Shown in pieces: positions 49,269 through 57,414 of a stretch of 60,295 bases of DNA; position 1 is the first letter of the stretch, and each line of letters starts with the position of its first letter. The DNA lies in IMG/VR virus record IMGVR_UViG_3300021961_000002, positions 1-60,295 of that record. One strand, written 5' to 3'. The translations under genes were made by a program, and so were the position numbers. Under the pieces are notes generated by a model. The model was not told the origin of the DNA, ran no database searches, and saw only the letters and a list, made by a program, of their open reading frames with translations. Source of the stretch: a virus.

Positions 49269-50183
49269 ATGGCTATTTCACGCGCACAACTACTGAAAGA
49301 GCTGCTTCCCGGCCTTAACGCTTTGTTTGGTCTGGAGTATGCTAAGTACGGCGAAGAGCATAAGGAAATCTTTGAGCAGGAATCTTCGGAGCGTTCGTTC
49401 GAAGAAGAAACCAAGCTCTCTGGCTTTTCTGCTGCTCCCGTCAAGGATGAAGGCTCTGCCATTGCATATGACAATGCGCAGGAAGTCTTCACCGCACGCT
49501 ATAACCACGAAACGATTGCCCTTGGGTTCTCGCTCACGGAAGAAGCGATTGAGGATAACCTCTACGACTCGCTCTCCTCGCGGTACACGAAGGCCCTCGC
49601 TCGCGCTATGGCGTACACGAAGCAGACGAAAGCTGCGGCGATTCTGAACAACGGCTTTGATGGCACGAACTACCCCGGTGGTGACGGCCAAGCTCTTTTC
49701 AGCTCGTCGCATCCGCTTGTTTCTGGCGGTACCAACTCCAACCAGCCTTCGGTGGCTGCTGACCTCAACGAGGCTTCTCTTGAGAACGCGGTTATCGACA
49801 TTGCTGCTTGGACGGATGAACGTGGGCTCTTGATTGCGGCTAAACCTCGCAAGCTCATCGTTCCTCCGGCGTTGATGTTTGTCGCGACTCGTTTGCTCGA
49901 AACTGAGCTTCGTGTCGGCACGGCTGATAACGACATCAATGCGCTCAAGTCGAACGGTTCGATTCCGGAAGGTTATTCGGTTAACCACTTCCTGACGGAC
50001 ACGGACGCTTGGTTCCTTAAAACGGATGTTCCGAATGGTCTTAAACACTTTGTCCGTTCGCCCATGGCGAACTCGATGGACGGTGATTTCGACACCGGCA
50101 ATGTCCGCTACAAGGCCCGCGAGCGTTATTCGTTCGGTTGGTCCGACCCCCTTGGAATGTATGGTTCCCAGGGCGCGGCGTAA
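49269..50183 (+). CDS. Major capsid protein
   Basis: 304 residues, RBS aggaggctaaata. The N-terminal arm (LLKELLPGLNALFGLEYAKY) is followed by GFSLTEEAIEDNLYD, SRYTKALARAMAYTKQTKAA and KPRKLIVPPALMFVATRLLE, the pattern of Mu gpT-like/HK97-fold capsid proteins. The sequence after the scaffold, high-quality RBS and a strong terminator right after it all fit a highly expressed capsid gene. The long reading frame in the opposite strand here is a shadow. Confidence 0.8.
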   Translation: MAISRAQLLKELLPGLNALFGLEYAKYGEEHKEIFEQESSERSFEEETKLSGFSAAPVKDEGSAIAYDNAQEVFTARYNHETIALGFSLTEEAIEDNLYDSLSSRYTKALARAMAYTKQTKAAAILNNGFDGTNYPGGDGQALFSSSHPLVSGGTNSNQPSVAADLNEASLENAVIDIAAWTDERGLLIAAKPRKLIVPPALMFVATRLLETELRVGTADNDINALKSNGSIPEGYSVNHFLTDTDAWFLKTDVPNGLKHFVRSPMANSMDGDFDTGNVRYKARERYSFGWSDPLGMYGSQGAA

Positions 50184-50189
50184 TGTTAT

Positions 50190-50213
50190 GGGGGGAGGGT
50201 TCGCCCTCCCCCT
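50190..50213 (+). terminator. Hairpin terminator after the major capsid gene
   Basis: 9-bp stem gggggaggg/ccctccccc with UUCG loop, followed by tatttctt. It ends or thins the transcript after the capsid gene. Confidence 0.8.
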
Positions 50214-50290
50214 ATTTCTTAGAATCCGTACTGACTGATTTGCAGACTTAGTAGAGACAGTGCGGAAAGTGCTACTACACGGAGATAAAA

Positions 50291-50746
50291 ATGGGTACGA
50301 CAACTTTTAGCGGTCCAGTTAAGGCCGGAACTATTCAGAACACGACGGGCACAACGCTTGGTTCCAATGTAGCGAATGTTGGCTACGTTGTTATGGCGCA
50401 GTCGGCGGCTATCACTCAGAGCACGACGGCGGCGGGAACTGGGATTGTCATCCCGGCTAATTCTCAGATTCTTGAGATCACTGTTTTCGTCACGACAGCT
50501 TTTGATAACTCGGCTACCCTGAGCGTCGGCACTAGCTCTTCATCCAATGAATTGGCGACCGGGGTTGCAGTCTCGACGATCAACACGATTAAACTGGCTT
50601 CGCAGGCGACGATTCCGGATGCGGATGCTTGGGAAGATGTCGGTACCACCGATGTTGAAATCTACGTTGATTCGAGCGCCACGACTGCGGATGCGGGTGT
50701 AGCTACTCTGACGGTTACATATATCCAGAACAACAACCTGGCTTAG
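50291..50746 (+). CDS. Virion structural protein, Thr/Ser/Ala-rich
   Basis: 151 residues, RBS cggagataaaa. Beta-rich (QILEITVFVTTAF, IYVDSSATTADAG) with few charged residues, like head fibre or decoration proteins. It is the first gene after the capsid terminator and may need its own promoter; the region 50214-50290 has no clear one. Function inferred from location. Confidence 0.55.
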   Translation: MGTTTFSGPVKAGTIQNTTGTTLGSNVANVGYVVMAQSAAITQSTTAAGTGIVIPANSQILEITVFVTTAFDNSATLSVGTSSSSNELATGVAVSTINTIKLASQATIPDADAWEDVGTTDVEIYVDSSATTADAGVATLTVTYIQNNNLA

Positions 50747-50761
50747 TAAAGGGGATACCTG

Positions 50762-51067
50762 ATGGGTATGCAATACGACGTTAAGGCGTCTAAACCCCTT
50801 ACAGCTACAGGTAGTTTTCTAGATCAGTCAGATAACGCTCTCGGTAGGGTGCGCATTAAGGCCATCTATACCGTGAACGGGGCTTCTGCAGGCTCTGTAG
50901 TCATCTCGGATGGTGACGGTGGTACTACGCTTATCACCCTAAACACCCCTGCAGTGGCTAATGATGGCTCGTCTTATCTGCTTCTACCTGGAGAGGGTAT
51001 TTTGGCGTCGAGTGCCGTCTACGGCACAGTCACGAATACTGCGTCAACCGTTGTTATATACGGGTGA
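50762..51067 (+). CDS. Small virion structural protein
   Basis: 101 residues, beta-rich with GATLITLNTPAVAND-like strands (actual: GGTTLITLNTPAV) and ending YGTVTNTASTVVIYG. It is close to the preceding structural gene and followed by a glycosyltransferase. Probably a decoration protein; no motif. Confidence 0.5.
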   Translation: MGMQYDVKASKPLTATGSFLDQSDNALGRVRIKAIYTVNGASAGSVVISDGDGGTTLITLNTPAVANDGSSYLLLPGEGILASSAVYGTVTNTASTVVIYG

Positions 51068-51070
51068 TTT

Positions 51071-51805
51071 ATGCAGGCAGAGAAGGCTTATGATCTAGCG
51101 GGGCGTAGGCTTTTTGTAGCGCTTCCGGCTTACGACTTTAAGGTGTCGCTTAAGTTAGCGATATCTTTAGCTAAGCTTGCGCAAGCTGCTCCGCAGCACG
51201 GTGTGTCGTTACAGATCGGTAGCATTTGCGGATGTTCGGTAGTGTCTCGGGCTAGGAATTTACTGGCTCAAGACCTACTGGACTCCGACTGCACTGACCT
51301 AATCTTTATCGACTCAGACATTAACTTTGAGGCTGACGATGTATTTCGTCTGCTTGCTTGGGCGTCTGACCCTAAGAAGGCAATAGTTGCCGGGGTTCCC
51401 CGTGTTCGTAACGTCGATAAGATTTACATTGCGGATATGGACTACGACGAGAACAACCAGCTTACTATGAATGGTATGGGGCTCGTTCGCGGTAAGCGTG
51501 TCGCTACTGCGTTCATGCTAGTCCGTAGAGAGGTATTCGATACTCTCGCTAAGAAACACCCTGAGTGGCAGTATTACGATAAAAAGTCTGACCGTATGCT
51601 TACGGCTATGTTTGACTTTATGCTCACCGAAGAAGGCTACATGGGTGAGGATTTCTTATTCTGTGATCGTGCTAGAGCCGAAGGGTTCGAAGTCTGGATC
51701 GACCCGTCTATTAAACTGGGGCATATGGGTGTCCAAGAATACCAAGGCTGTTTTGGCAACGACGTTCTTTATCCGATGATTGTGCCGGGGGAGAAGGTCG
51801 CATAA
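51071..51805 (+). CDS. Glycosyltransferase family 2-like protein in the late arm
   Basis: 244 residues. A GT-A-like start (LFVALPAYDFKV), RARNLLAQDLL, then DSD (Asp81-Ser-Asp83) as metal site, AGVPRVRNVDK, and FMLVRREVF, the same order as the early glycosyltransferase at 24390. Being in the structural arm, it may decorate virion proteins or act on the host surface. The two copies are clearly related in pattern, not identical. Confidence 0.75.
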   Translation: MQAEKAYDLAGRRLFVALPAYDFKVSLKLAISLAKLAQAAPQHGVSLQIGSICGCSVVSRARNLLAQDLLDSDCTDLIFIDSDINFEADDVFRLLAWASDPKKAIVAGVPRVRNVDKIYIADMDYDENNQLTMNGMGLVRGKRVATAFMLVRREVFDTLAKKHPEWQYYDKKSDRMLTAMFDFMLTEEGYMGEDFLFCDRARAEGFEVWIDPSIKLGHMGVQEYQGCFGNDVLYPMIVPGEKVA

Positions 51806-52101
51806 TGGCTACTAAACTTATTTCCAAGAAAACTATGCCGTGCAACAAGGCACGGGCTACCCCTACGCATCCTAAGAAGTCGCACGTCGTTAAGGCTTGC
51901 GAGGGGGGCAAAGAAAAGATCATCCGTTTTGGTCAGCAAGGTAAAAAGGTGGGTACTGTCAGCGGTACTGCTGGTAAACCGAAGGCTGGTGAGTCTCAAC
52001 GGATGAAAAACAAACGTAAATCCTTTAAGGCCCGCCACGCTAAGAATATCGCCCGAGGCAAAATGAGTGCTGCCTACTGGGCCGATAAAGTTAAATGGTA
52101 G
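51805..52101 (+). CDS. Very basic DUF6321-like protein
   Basis: 98 residues, TAATG coupled. The pattern KKSHVVKACEGGKEKIIRFG, GQQGKKVGTVSG, RKSFKARHAKNIARGKMSAA and YWADKVKW is one I recognise in many phages as a conserved small basic protein. It has over 25 percent Lys/Arg and could bind DNA in the head; the function is unproven. Confidence 0.7.
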   Translation: MATKLISKKTMPCNKARATPTHPKKSHVVKACEGGKEKIIRFGQQGKKVGTVSGTAGKPKAGESQRMKNKRKSFKARHAKNIARGKMSAAYWADKVKW

Positions 52102-52105
52102 CGCC

Positions 52106-52351
52106 ATGGAGATGATGGTATGGAACACTATTCTTTCCGGCGTAGTTGCTGTTATGGCCGTGCTACTTAAAGGAAAGTTTGACGAGCTTAATCGTGTAGG
52201 CATCCTCCTTAATAGGACTAGGGAGGAGGTAGCTCGTGATCATGTTACTCGTGCAGAAGTATCGCGTGATCTGGAAAAACTAATGGAGCGTCTCGATACA
52301 GGCATTAACCGCCTGGAGTCTAAAATCGACGCTTTAGCAAAACGGGGTTAG
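52106..52351 (+). CDS. Membrane-anchored coiled-coil protein
   Basis: 81 residues from the ATG at 52106 (MEMMVWNTILSG). One transmembrane helix (about 5-23) is followed by a long amphipathic coiled coil (EVARDHVTRAEVSRDLEKLM, NRLESKIDALAKRG). This is the layout of membrane-associated phage proteins such as spanin-like or tail-related factors. There is no lipobox. It lies among basic proteins; role unknown. Confidence 0.55.
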   Translation: MEMMVWNTILSGVVAVMAVLLKGKFDELNRVGILLNRTREEVARDHVTRAEVSRDLEKLMERLDTGINRLESKIDALAKRG

Positions 52352-52355
52352 AGAG

Positions 52356-52721
52356 ATGGCTGAAGACACACCTCCTACTTGGGAAGAAGTTCAAGAGGCG
52401 TTAAGACGGCAGAGAGCAGCTATTAAAAAGCGCCAAGACGAAGTTGACGAAATCGCGGCGGGGGGAGACGACCCTTTTGATGAGGGGATGTCTTTTGTCA
52501 TTGAAGAGCCGGATGAAGAGTCAAGGAAAAACAACAAAGCCGCTGGTGGTCCGATGCACAGGATGCCTGATGGCTCTATGATGCCTGGTAAGCGGCACGG
52601 CATGGCCCATGGCGGCCCAATGCACAAGAAGAAAGCTTCTAAGAAGAAAAAAGTGTCTGCCGCGTCAAAGCGCGGTGATGGCTGTGCTCGTAAGGGCAAG
52701 ACCAAAGGGCGTATGGTTTAA
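52356..52721 (+). CDS. Basic, Gly/Met/His-rich protein
   Basis: 121 residues. N-terminal helix (VQEALRRQRAAIKKRQDEVD), an acidic centre and a C-terminal tail with GGPMHRMPDGSMMPGKRHG, GGPMHKKKASKKKKVS and a final basic end (CARKGKTKGRMV). It is the second of the run of lysine-rich small proteins. The tail resembles DNA-binding basic tails. Function unknown. Confidence 0.55.
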   Translation: MAEDTPPTWEEVQEALRRQRAAIKKRQDEVDEIAAGGDDPFDEGMSFVIEEPDEESRKNNKAAGGPMHRMPDGSMMPGKRHGMAHGGPMHKKKASKKKKVSAASKRGDGCARKGKTKGRMV

Positions 52722-52743
52722 CTTATAACTCATGGAGACTGAT

Positions 52744-53010
52744 ATGCGTGGTATGCGGGTTAATAGAGATCGTATGGGTATGGCTATGGATCGCAAAGGT
52801 ATGCGCGGTCCTGGTATGACGCGCCCTGCCGGTATGAAGAAGGGCGGTTCAGTTAAGATGGCTAAAGGCGGTTCTGCTTGTAAACCTAGAGGTATGAAGA
52901 AGGGCGGTTCAGTTAAGATGGCTAAAGGCGGTTATGCTTGTAAACCTAGAGGTATGAAGAAGGGCGGTTCCATCGACGGTTGCGCTGTTAAGGGTAAAAC
53001 CAGACCCTAA
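52744..53010 (+). CDS. Repetitive basic protein (MKKGGS repeats)
   Basis: 88 residues from the ATG at 52744, with atggagactgat as RBS; an earlier ATG at 52732 has none. It has three copies of a Met-Lys-Lys-Gly-Gly-Ser-containing unit (two near-identical 60-bp direct repeats from about 52834 to 52953), with AKGG and ACKPRG between. Such short Lys/Gly/Cys repeats look disordered and positively charged, suited to binding DNA. The stop overlaps the next start (TAATG). Confidence 0.55.
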   Translation: MRGMRVNRDRMGMAMDRKGMRGPGMTRPAGMKKGGSVKMAKGGSACKPRGMKKGGSVKMAKGGYACKPRGMKKGGSIDGCAVKGKTRP

Positions 53011-53198
53011 TGAAGCCTAAAGCTAAAACTAAGTCGCGGGTAAACGAAGCCGGTAACTACACCAAACCGGGGCTACGTAAGCGGCTGTTTGAGCAGATAA
53101 AGGCAGGTAGTAAAGGCGGTAAGCCTGGGCAATGGAGCGCACGTAAGGCGCAAATGCTAGCTTTGAAATATAAGAACGCTGGCGGAGGCTATAAGTGA
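53010..53198 (+). CDS. DUF5872-like basic protein
   Basis: 62 residues: the pattern NYTKPGLRKRLFEQIKAG, GGKPGQWSARKAQMLALKYK and NAGGGY is the DUF5872 motif as I know it, conserved in phages and some bacteria. It is strongly basic. Overlaps both neighbours (TAATG before, GTGA after). Function unknown; DNA binding is possible. Confidence 0.7.
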   Translation: MKPKAKTKSRVNEAGNYTKPGLRKRLFEQIKAGSKGGKPGQWSARKAQMLALKYKNAGGGYK

Positions 53199-53464
53199 GT
53201 GCGCTCAAAAAACCCCAGAAAAGCTTGAAAGCTTGGACCAGAGAGAAGTGGCGCACTAAAAGTGGCAAGCCGTCTACGCAGGGGCCTAAAGCTACAGGCG
53301 AACGCTATCTACCTGAAAAGGCTATAAAAGCGCTGTCCACTACGGAATACGCTGCGACTACTAAAGCTAAGCGGGAAGGCACTAAGAAGGGTAAGCAGTT
53401 TGTACCGCAACCCAAAAATGTGCGTAATAAAACCAAAAGGTACAGGACTAATGGCAAAGGATAA
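53195..53464 (+). CDS. Basic conserved phage protein
   Basis: 89 residues from a GTG that overlaps the previous stop. The pattern KAWTREKWRTKSGKPS, YLPEKAIKALSTTEYAATT and KKGKQFVPQPKNV is shared by many phages next to DUF5872 proteins. It is strongly basic. Function unknown; it may work with its neighbours in virion DNA condensation or as injected factors. Confidence 0.65.
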   Translation: MSALKKPQKSLKAWTREKWRTKSGKPSTQGPKATGERYLPEKAIKALSTTEYAATTKAKREGTKKGKQFVPQPKNVRNKTKRYRTNGKG

Positions 53465-53648
53465 AAATTGGATTCAGAAGGCTATTAAGAAGCCTGGAGC
53501 CTTGCGTAAAAGCCTAAAGGCTAAGAAGGGCGAGCCTATTCCCGAAGAGAAGTTGAAGGCAGCAGCTAAGAAACCTGGTAAACTTGGGCAGCGAGCCCGG
53601 TTTGCAATGGTGCTCAAAGGTATGAATAAGGAAAAGAAAGGTAAGTAA
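53451..53648 (+). CDS. Small basic phage protein
   Basis: 65 residues from the ATG at 53451, overlapping the previous gene by 14 bases. The pattern NWIQKAIKKPGALRKSLKAK, GEPIPEEKLKAAAKKPGKL and GQRARFAMVLKGM is typical of conserved small phage proteins. Basic with amphipathic helices. Function unknown. Confidence 0.65.
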   Translation: MAKDKNWIQKAIKKPGALRKSLKAKKGEPIPEEKLKAAAKKPGKLGQRARFAMVLKGMNKEKKGK

Positions 53649-53649
53649 A

Positions 53650-54255
53650 ATGGGCGTAGGATTATCAATTCCATCGCAATCACAGGCTCAGCCGCAAGGT
53701 ATGGGTGGTACAGCAACGGGTTTTCCTACCACCAATGTTTTGCCGCAGTACGCCGCGCAGCTGGGGAGTGCCCCGCTTGCTGTTCCTAATCCGACGCAGC
53801 AGATGTTGCCTAATCAAGCAGCCTCGCTAGCTTCCTTTCAAGGCGCGCCGATGGGCGCTTTCCCCACACCAAACCCTATGGTCGAACGGCCCCCTACGCT
53901 CGGACAGGCGCAAATGACGGAATCTTTACAGCAGATGTTGCCTAATCAAGCCCCGCTAGCTCCCTTTCAAGGCGCACGGGCCCCTACGCTCGGGCAGGCC
54001 ACAGCAATGGCTCAACAGGCCGCTATGCTACAGCCCCAACAGTCTACCTATGGCGGACCGCTTCAACAGCCCCAACCGCCCGCTATGCTACAGAATTTAT
54101 ATGATAGGTTTTTACAGCAACAGCCTCAACAGCTCCCACCGCCCCAACAGCCTATGCGTGGGCTAGGCGGGTTACAGAATTATATGCAGCCTAACATGGC
54201 GAGGTTTTTACAGCGTAGGGCTCGCATGGCACGGGCGCTCCCCCGGAAAGGGTAG
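53650..54255 (+). CDS. Gln/Pro-rich virion protein
   Basis: 201 residues, starting 1 base after the preceding stop. Highly enriched in Gln, Pro, Ala and Met, with repeated QQMLPNQA and PTLGQA units and a basic end (RFLQRRARMARALPRKG). It looks disordered, perhaps a linker or internal head/ejection protein. No domain recognised. Confidence 0.5.
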   Translation: MGVGLSIPSQSQAQPQGMGGTATGFPTTNVLPQYAAQLGSAPLAVPNPTQQMLPNQAASLASFQGAPMGAFPTPNPMVERPPTLGQAQMTESLQQMLPNQAPLAPFQGARAPTLGQATAMAQQAAMLQPQQSTYGGPLQQPQPPAMLQNLYDRFLQQQPQQLPPPQQPMRGLGGLQNYMQPNMARFLQRRARMARALPRKG

Positions 54256-54258
54256 CTT

Positions 54259-54969
54259 ATGACGACTTCAGGCACTGAGACTTTTAACCTAGACCTCAAT
54301 AACCTTGTTGAGGAGGCGTTTGAACGGTGCGGCGCAGAGCTGCGTACCGGCTATGACATGCGCACGGCTAGACGGAGCCTGAACCTGCTGACCATCGAAT
54401 GGGCGAATCGAGGTATTAACCTTTGGACCATAGAGCAGGGGTCCATTGCTCTAACCCAGGGTACTATAGCTTACAATCTACCTATAGATACCATTGACCT
54501 TTTGGATCACGTCGTTCGGACGGGGACAGGGACGAACCAAAGCGATATAAATATCAGTCGTATTAGTGTGGATACCTACGCTACGATTCCAAATAAGAAC
54601 GCCCAAGGCCGTCCGATACAAGTGTGGATAAATAGGCAGTCCGGGGCTACTGACCCTACTGACGGGGTTGTCTATCCTACGATCAATGTTTGGCCTACCC
54701 CGGATCAGGACAACACTTATACCTTTGTCTATTGGAGATTACGGCGTATTCAAGACGCAGGTAACGGGACTAGCACTCAGGATATTCCCTTTCGGCTTCT
54801 TCCCGCTATGGTAGCTGGTTTGGCCTATTACCTGTCTCTCAAGCTTCCCGATGCTTTGGACCGGACGGCGCTTCTCAAGTCGATGTATGATGAGCAGTGG
54901 GACTTGGCTTCTTCGGAAGACAGAGAGAAAGCGCCCCTACGGCTAGCCCCGAGGCAGTCTTTTATCTAG
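54259..54969 (+). CDS. Head-tail connector / tail accessory factor-like protein
   Basis: 236 residues. The pattern NLVEEAFERCGAELRTGYDM, TARRSLNLLTIEWANRGINL and WTIEQGSIALTQGTIAYNLP is one I know from uncultured short-tailed phages. It is helical first, then beta, like P22 gp4 or related adaptors that attach to the portal. It is near the second adaptor gene at 55498. Role inferred. Confidence 0.6.
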   Translation: MTTSGTETFNLDLNNLVEEAFERCGAELRTGYDMRTARRSLNLLTIEWANRGINLWTIEQGSIALTQGTIAYNLPIDTIDLLDHVVRTGTGTNQSDINISRISVDTYATIPNKNAQGRPIQVWINRQSGATDPTDGVVYPTINVWPTPDQDNTYTFVYWRLRRIQDAGNGTSTQDIPFRLLPAMVAGLAYYLSLKLPDALDRTALLKSMYDEQWDLASSEDREKAPLRLAPRQSFI

Positions 54970-54978
54970 GAGCGGACC

Positions 54979-55332
54979 ATGCCCAATAGGTTTGCTTCAG
55001 GCAAACATGCCATTGCAGAGTGTGATAGGTGTGGCTTTCAGTACAAGCTGAAAGAGCTACGAGAACTTATCGTTAAGACTAAGAACATAAACATCTTGGT
55101 CTGCCCTTCCTGTTGGGAGCCTGATCAACCACAGCTACAGTTAGGTATGTATCCAGTAGATGATCCTCAAGCTTTACGTGACCCCAGACCAGATACCAGC
55201 TATAGTCAGAGCCGTGACATACAGTGGGGTTGGGGGCCTGTCGGGCTGAATAATCCGCTAGGGTTGTCAGGATTAAAGGATAATCTGGTGGCTACGGGGC
55301 AAGTAGGCACTGTAACAGTTACAACTAGCTAG
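54979..55332 (+). CDS. Zinc-ribbon phage protein
   Basis: 117 residues with CDRCG (Cys15, Cys18) and CPSCW (Cys42, Cys45), a zinc-ribbon pair, then a Pro-rich C-terminal half (MYPVDDPQALRDPRPDTSYS). Small proteins of this kind lie between connector genes in related phages. Probable structural zinc; function unknown. RBS taggagcggacc. Confidence 0.65.
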   Translation: MPNRFASGKHAIAECDRCGFQYKLKELRELIVKTKNINILVCPSCWEPDQPQLQLGMYPVDDPQALRDPRPDTSYSQSRDIQWGWGPVGLNNPLGLSGLKDNLVATGQVGTVTVTTS

Positions 55333-55341
55333 GAGATTAAC

Positions 55342-55494
55342 ATGGCGAGCAAAAAGTACGGTAACCAGCCCCAGAAGGTTCCGGTTCCTGACTGCAATGG
55401 GTACCCCAACAACATCCCTAACACGCAGACCCAGAAGACGAAGGGCGCTGGCGCAGCTACCAAAGGCACTGGTCATTCCAGCAAGATGGGCTAA
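55342..55494 (+). CDS. Small uncharacterised protein
   Basis: 50 residues, RBS taggagattaac: MASKKYGNQPQKVPVPDCNG, then YPNNIPNTQTQKTKG and AGAATKGTGHSSKMG. Pro/Asn/Gln/Lys-rich and probably disordered. It lies between two connector-region genes; it may be a virion peptide. No relative recognised. Confidence 0.55.
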   Translation: MASKKYGNQPQKVPVPDCNGYPNNIPNTQTQKTKGAGAATKGTGHSSKMG

Positions 55495-55497
55495 ACA

Positions 55498-56160
55498 GTG
55501 AACTACGCTACTCTTGTAGATACGATAAAAGCGTATTCGGAGAACGACTTCCCCGATACGGCAGGCTCTGGGGACTTAACCTCCACGGAGCAATTAAACA
55601 CGTTCATCCAGCAGGCTGAACAGCGTATCTATAATACAGTCCAAATACTGGACTTACGGAAGAACGTCACTGGTATGACCACTTCCGGCAATAAATATCT
55701 TACGGTTCCCGATGACTGGTTGGCTACTTTTTCTATGGCCTCTGTGGACCCGTCTGACGGAGCGTATGAGTTTATGCTGGATAAGGATGTTAACTTTATC
55801 CGAGAAGCATTTCCTTACCCAGCAACTACGGGCAAGCCCACCCACTACGCAATGTTTGATGAAAATTCGTTCATCCTAGGGCCTACCCCAGACGCTACCT
55901 ACACGATTGAATTGCATTATTTCTACTACCCCGAGTCTATTGTTACCGCTTCGACAACGTGGCTTGGCGATAACTTCGACTCTGCGCTTTTGTATGGGTC
56001 TCTTTTGGAAGCCTATACATATATGAAGGGCGAGCAAGATGTGCTTGCTATGTACCAGAAGCGGTACGACGAGGCGATGGTGCTTTTGAAACAAATGGCA
56101 GAGGGCAAAAATCGTCAGGATATGTATCGCACACAACAAGTGAGGTATCCGGTAAAATGA
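55498..56160 (+). CDS. Phage adaptor / head-tail connector protein
   Basis: 220 residues from a GTG. The pattern LNTFIQQAEQRIYNTVQILD, LTVPDDWLATFSMASVDPSD and ENSFILGPTPDATYTIELHY matches the adaptor family of short-tailed phages, with helices then beta strands then FDSALLYGSLLEAYTYMKGE and a final helix. It would bridge the portal and nozzle. ATGA overlap with the next gene. Confidence 0.7.
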   Translation: MNYATLVDTIKAYSENDFPDTAGSGDLTSTEQLNTFIQQAEQRIYNTVQILDLRKNVTGMTTSGNKYLTVPDDWLATFSMASVDPSDGAYEFMLDKDVNFIREAFPYPATTGKPTHYAMFDENSFILGPTPDATYTIELHYFYYPESIVTASTTWLGDNFDSALLYGSLLEAYTYMKGEQDVLAMYQKRYDEAMVLLKQMAEGKNRQDMYRTQQVRYPVK

Positions 56161-56444
56161 ACGGTGAAGTTGCTTCTCTTTTAGGGGGTAGTGTTGAAGT
56201 CAGAACTACCTCCAACAGGGGTTTTACCCCTGAAGAACTGACAGATATGGCGCTAGATAAAATTATCTATGTGGGTAATGACGCCCATCCCGCCATAACT
56301 GACCAGGCACGAGCTTACAGGGCTCGTATCCGTATGGTTTTGCTTCACTATATGAAGGAAGCAGTGCGGTCTCATAATACTACGTTAACCAATAGACTCG
56401 TGGAAGCTGGACACCGCGAGTTGCTACCTATTCTAGAACCTTAA
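56157..56444 (+). CDS. Small connector-region protein
   Basis: 95 residues: NRGFTPEELTDMALDKIIYV, HPAITDQARAYRARIRMVLL and HYMKEAVRSHNTTLTNRLVE. All-helical with a conserved appearance; commonly found after adaptor genes in phages. It starts within the adaptor stop. Its role is not known. Confidence 0.6.
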   Translation: MNGEVASLLGGSVEVRTTSNRGFTPEELTDMALDKIIYVGNDAHPAITDQARAYRARIRMVLLHYMKEAVRSHNTTLTNRLVEAGHRELLPILEP

Positions 56445-56454
56445 GGAGGTTATT

Positions 56455-56910
56455 ATGGCTATTACTCAGGCTATGTGTGCTTCGTTCAAAGCGGAAGTTT
56501 TGCTTAGCGTACACGATTTCCGGGCCAGTGGTGATACTTTTAAGCTTGCACTCTACACGTCTGCTGCAACCTTAGGTGAGAGCACCACGACGTATTCAGC
56601 AACCAATGAATCTTCCGGCACGGGCTACAGTGCAGGCGGTGCTGCGCTTACTAATGTCGGCGTGGCTACGGGCTCTAACGCTGGTTGGACGGATTTTAGT
56701 GATCTGACTTTCAGCTCTTCCACAATCACTGCTCGCGGGGCGCTGATCTATAACAACACGCCTTCGGCCACCGATAATAGTGGCGCGGCACTTACAAACG
56801 CTGCGGTGTGCGTGTTAGATTTTGGGTCGGATAAGTCTTCTTCGTCTGGGGATTTCACGATTGTCTTTCCTGCGTCGGCGTATAATACGGCTATTATTCG
56901 TATTGCGTAG
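56455..56910 (+). CDS. Tail/virion structural protein
   Basis: 151 residues with a very good RBS (aaggaggttatt). The pattern ITQAMCASFKAEVLLSVHDF, DTFKLALYTSAATLGESTTT and SDLTFSSSTITARGALIYN is that of a common phage structural protein with a beta fold. It lies between connector and lysis genes. Function unknown. Confidence 0.6.
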   Translation: MAITQAMCASFKAEVLLSVHDFRASGDTFKLALYTSAATLGESTTTYSATNESSGTGYSAGGAALTNVGVATGSNAGWTDFSDLTFSSSTITARGALIYNNTPSATDNSGAALTNAAVCVLDFGSDKSSSSGDFTIVFPASAYNTAIIRIA

Positions 56911-56919
56911 GGTAGCGCC

Positions 56920-57414
56920 ATGTTTGAGGTGCTGGGCGGTGGAATCTTAGGCAGTTTGTTAGGGGGCCTTTTTAGGCTTGCCCCCGAAGTGTTGAAGTGG
57001 CTGGATAAAAAGAACGAGCGTAGCCATGAGCTAGCTATGTTCCAACAGCAATGCCAACTAGAAGCTGCTAGGGGTGAACAAAAACTTGCTGAGATAGGGG
57101 CACAAAGAGCCGCCGATCTCGATACCGGAGCTATGTCTGCGTTTCAGGCTGCGATTAAGCAGCAGACAGATATGGTTAAGATAGCTGGTGGTTGGACTGC
57201 CGCGCTGTCTGCAAGTGTTCGCCCTGTTATGACCTACTATCTTCTCGTTCTATACGGGGTTGTTAAGTCCTGTTTAGTAGTTAACGAGATGGCGCTCGGT
57301 ACTCCATTTACGGTCGTTATGCCTTCTTTATGGGGGGTAGACGACATGGCGCTTTTATCCGGCGTGGTTAACTATTGGATTCTAGATAGGACGTTAGCCA
57401 AGCGTGGTATTTGA
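56920..57414 (+). CDS. Holin-like membrane protein
   Basis: 164 residues. A hydrophobic Gly-rich N-terminus (LGGGILGSLLGGLFRLAP) is followed by a coiled coil (ELAMFQQQCQLEAARGEQKL) and two further hydrophobic helices (about 100-118 and 130-155). This fits the holin-of-three-TMs layout and the adjacent lysozyme gene, whose ATG overlaps this stop. Membrane permeabilisation is inferred. Confidence 0.65.
   Translation: MFEVLGGGILGSLLGGLFRLAPEVLKWLDKKNERSHELAMFQQQCQLEAARGEQKLAEIGAQRAADLDTGAMSAFQAAIKQQTDMVKIAGGWTAALSASVRPVMTYYLLVLYGVVKSCLVVNEMALGTPFTVVMPSLWGVDDMALLSGVVNYWILDRTLAKRGI

Noticed and set aside
49290-50303. 337-residue minus-strand gene
   Set aside because: Lies antisense to the major capsid gene, Arg-rich nonsense composition and no RBS; a shadow.
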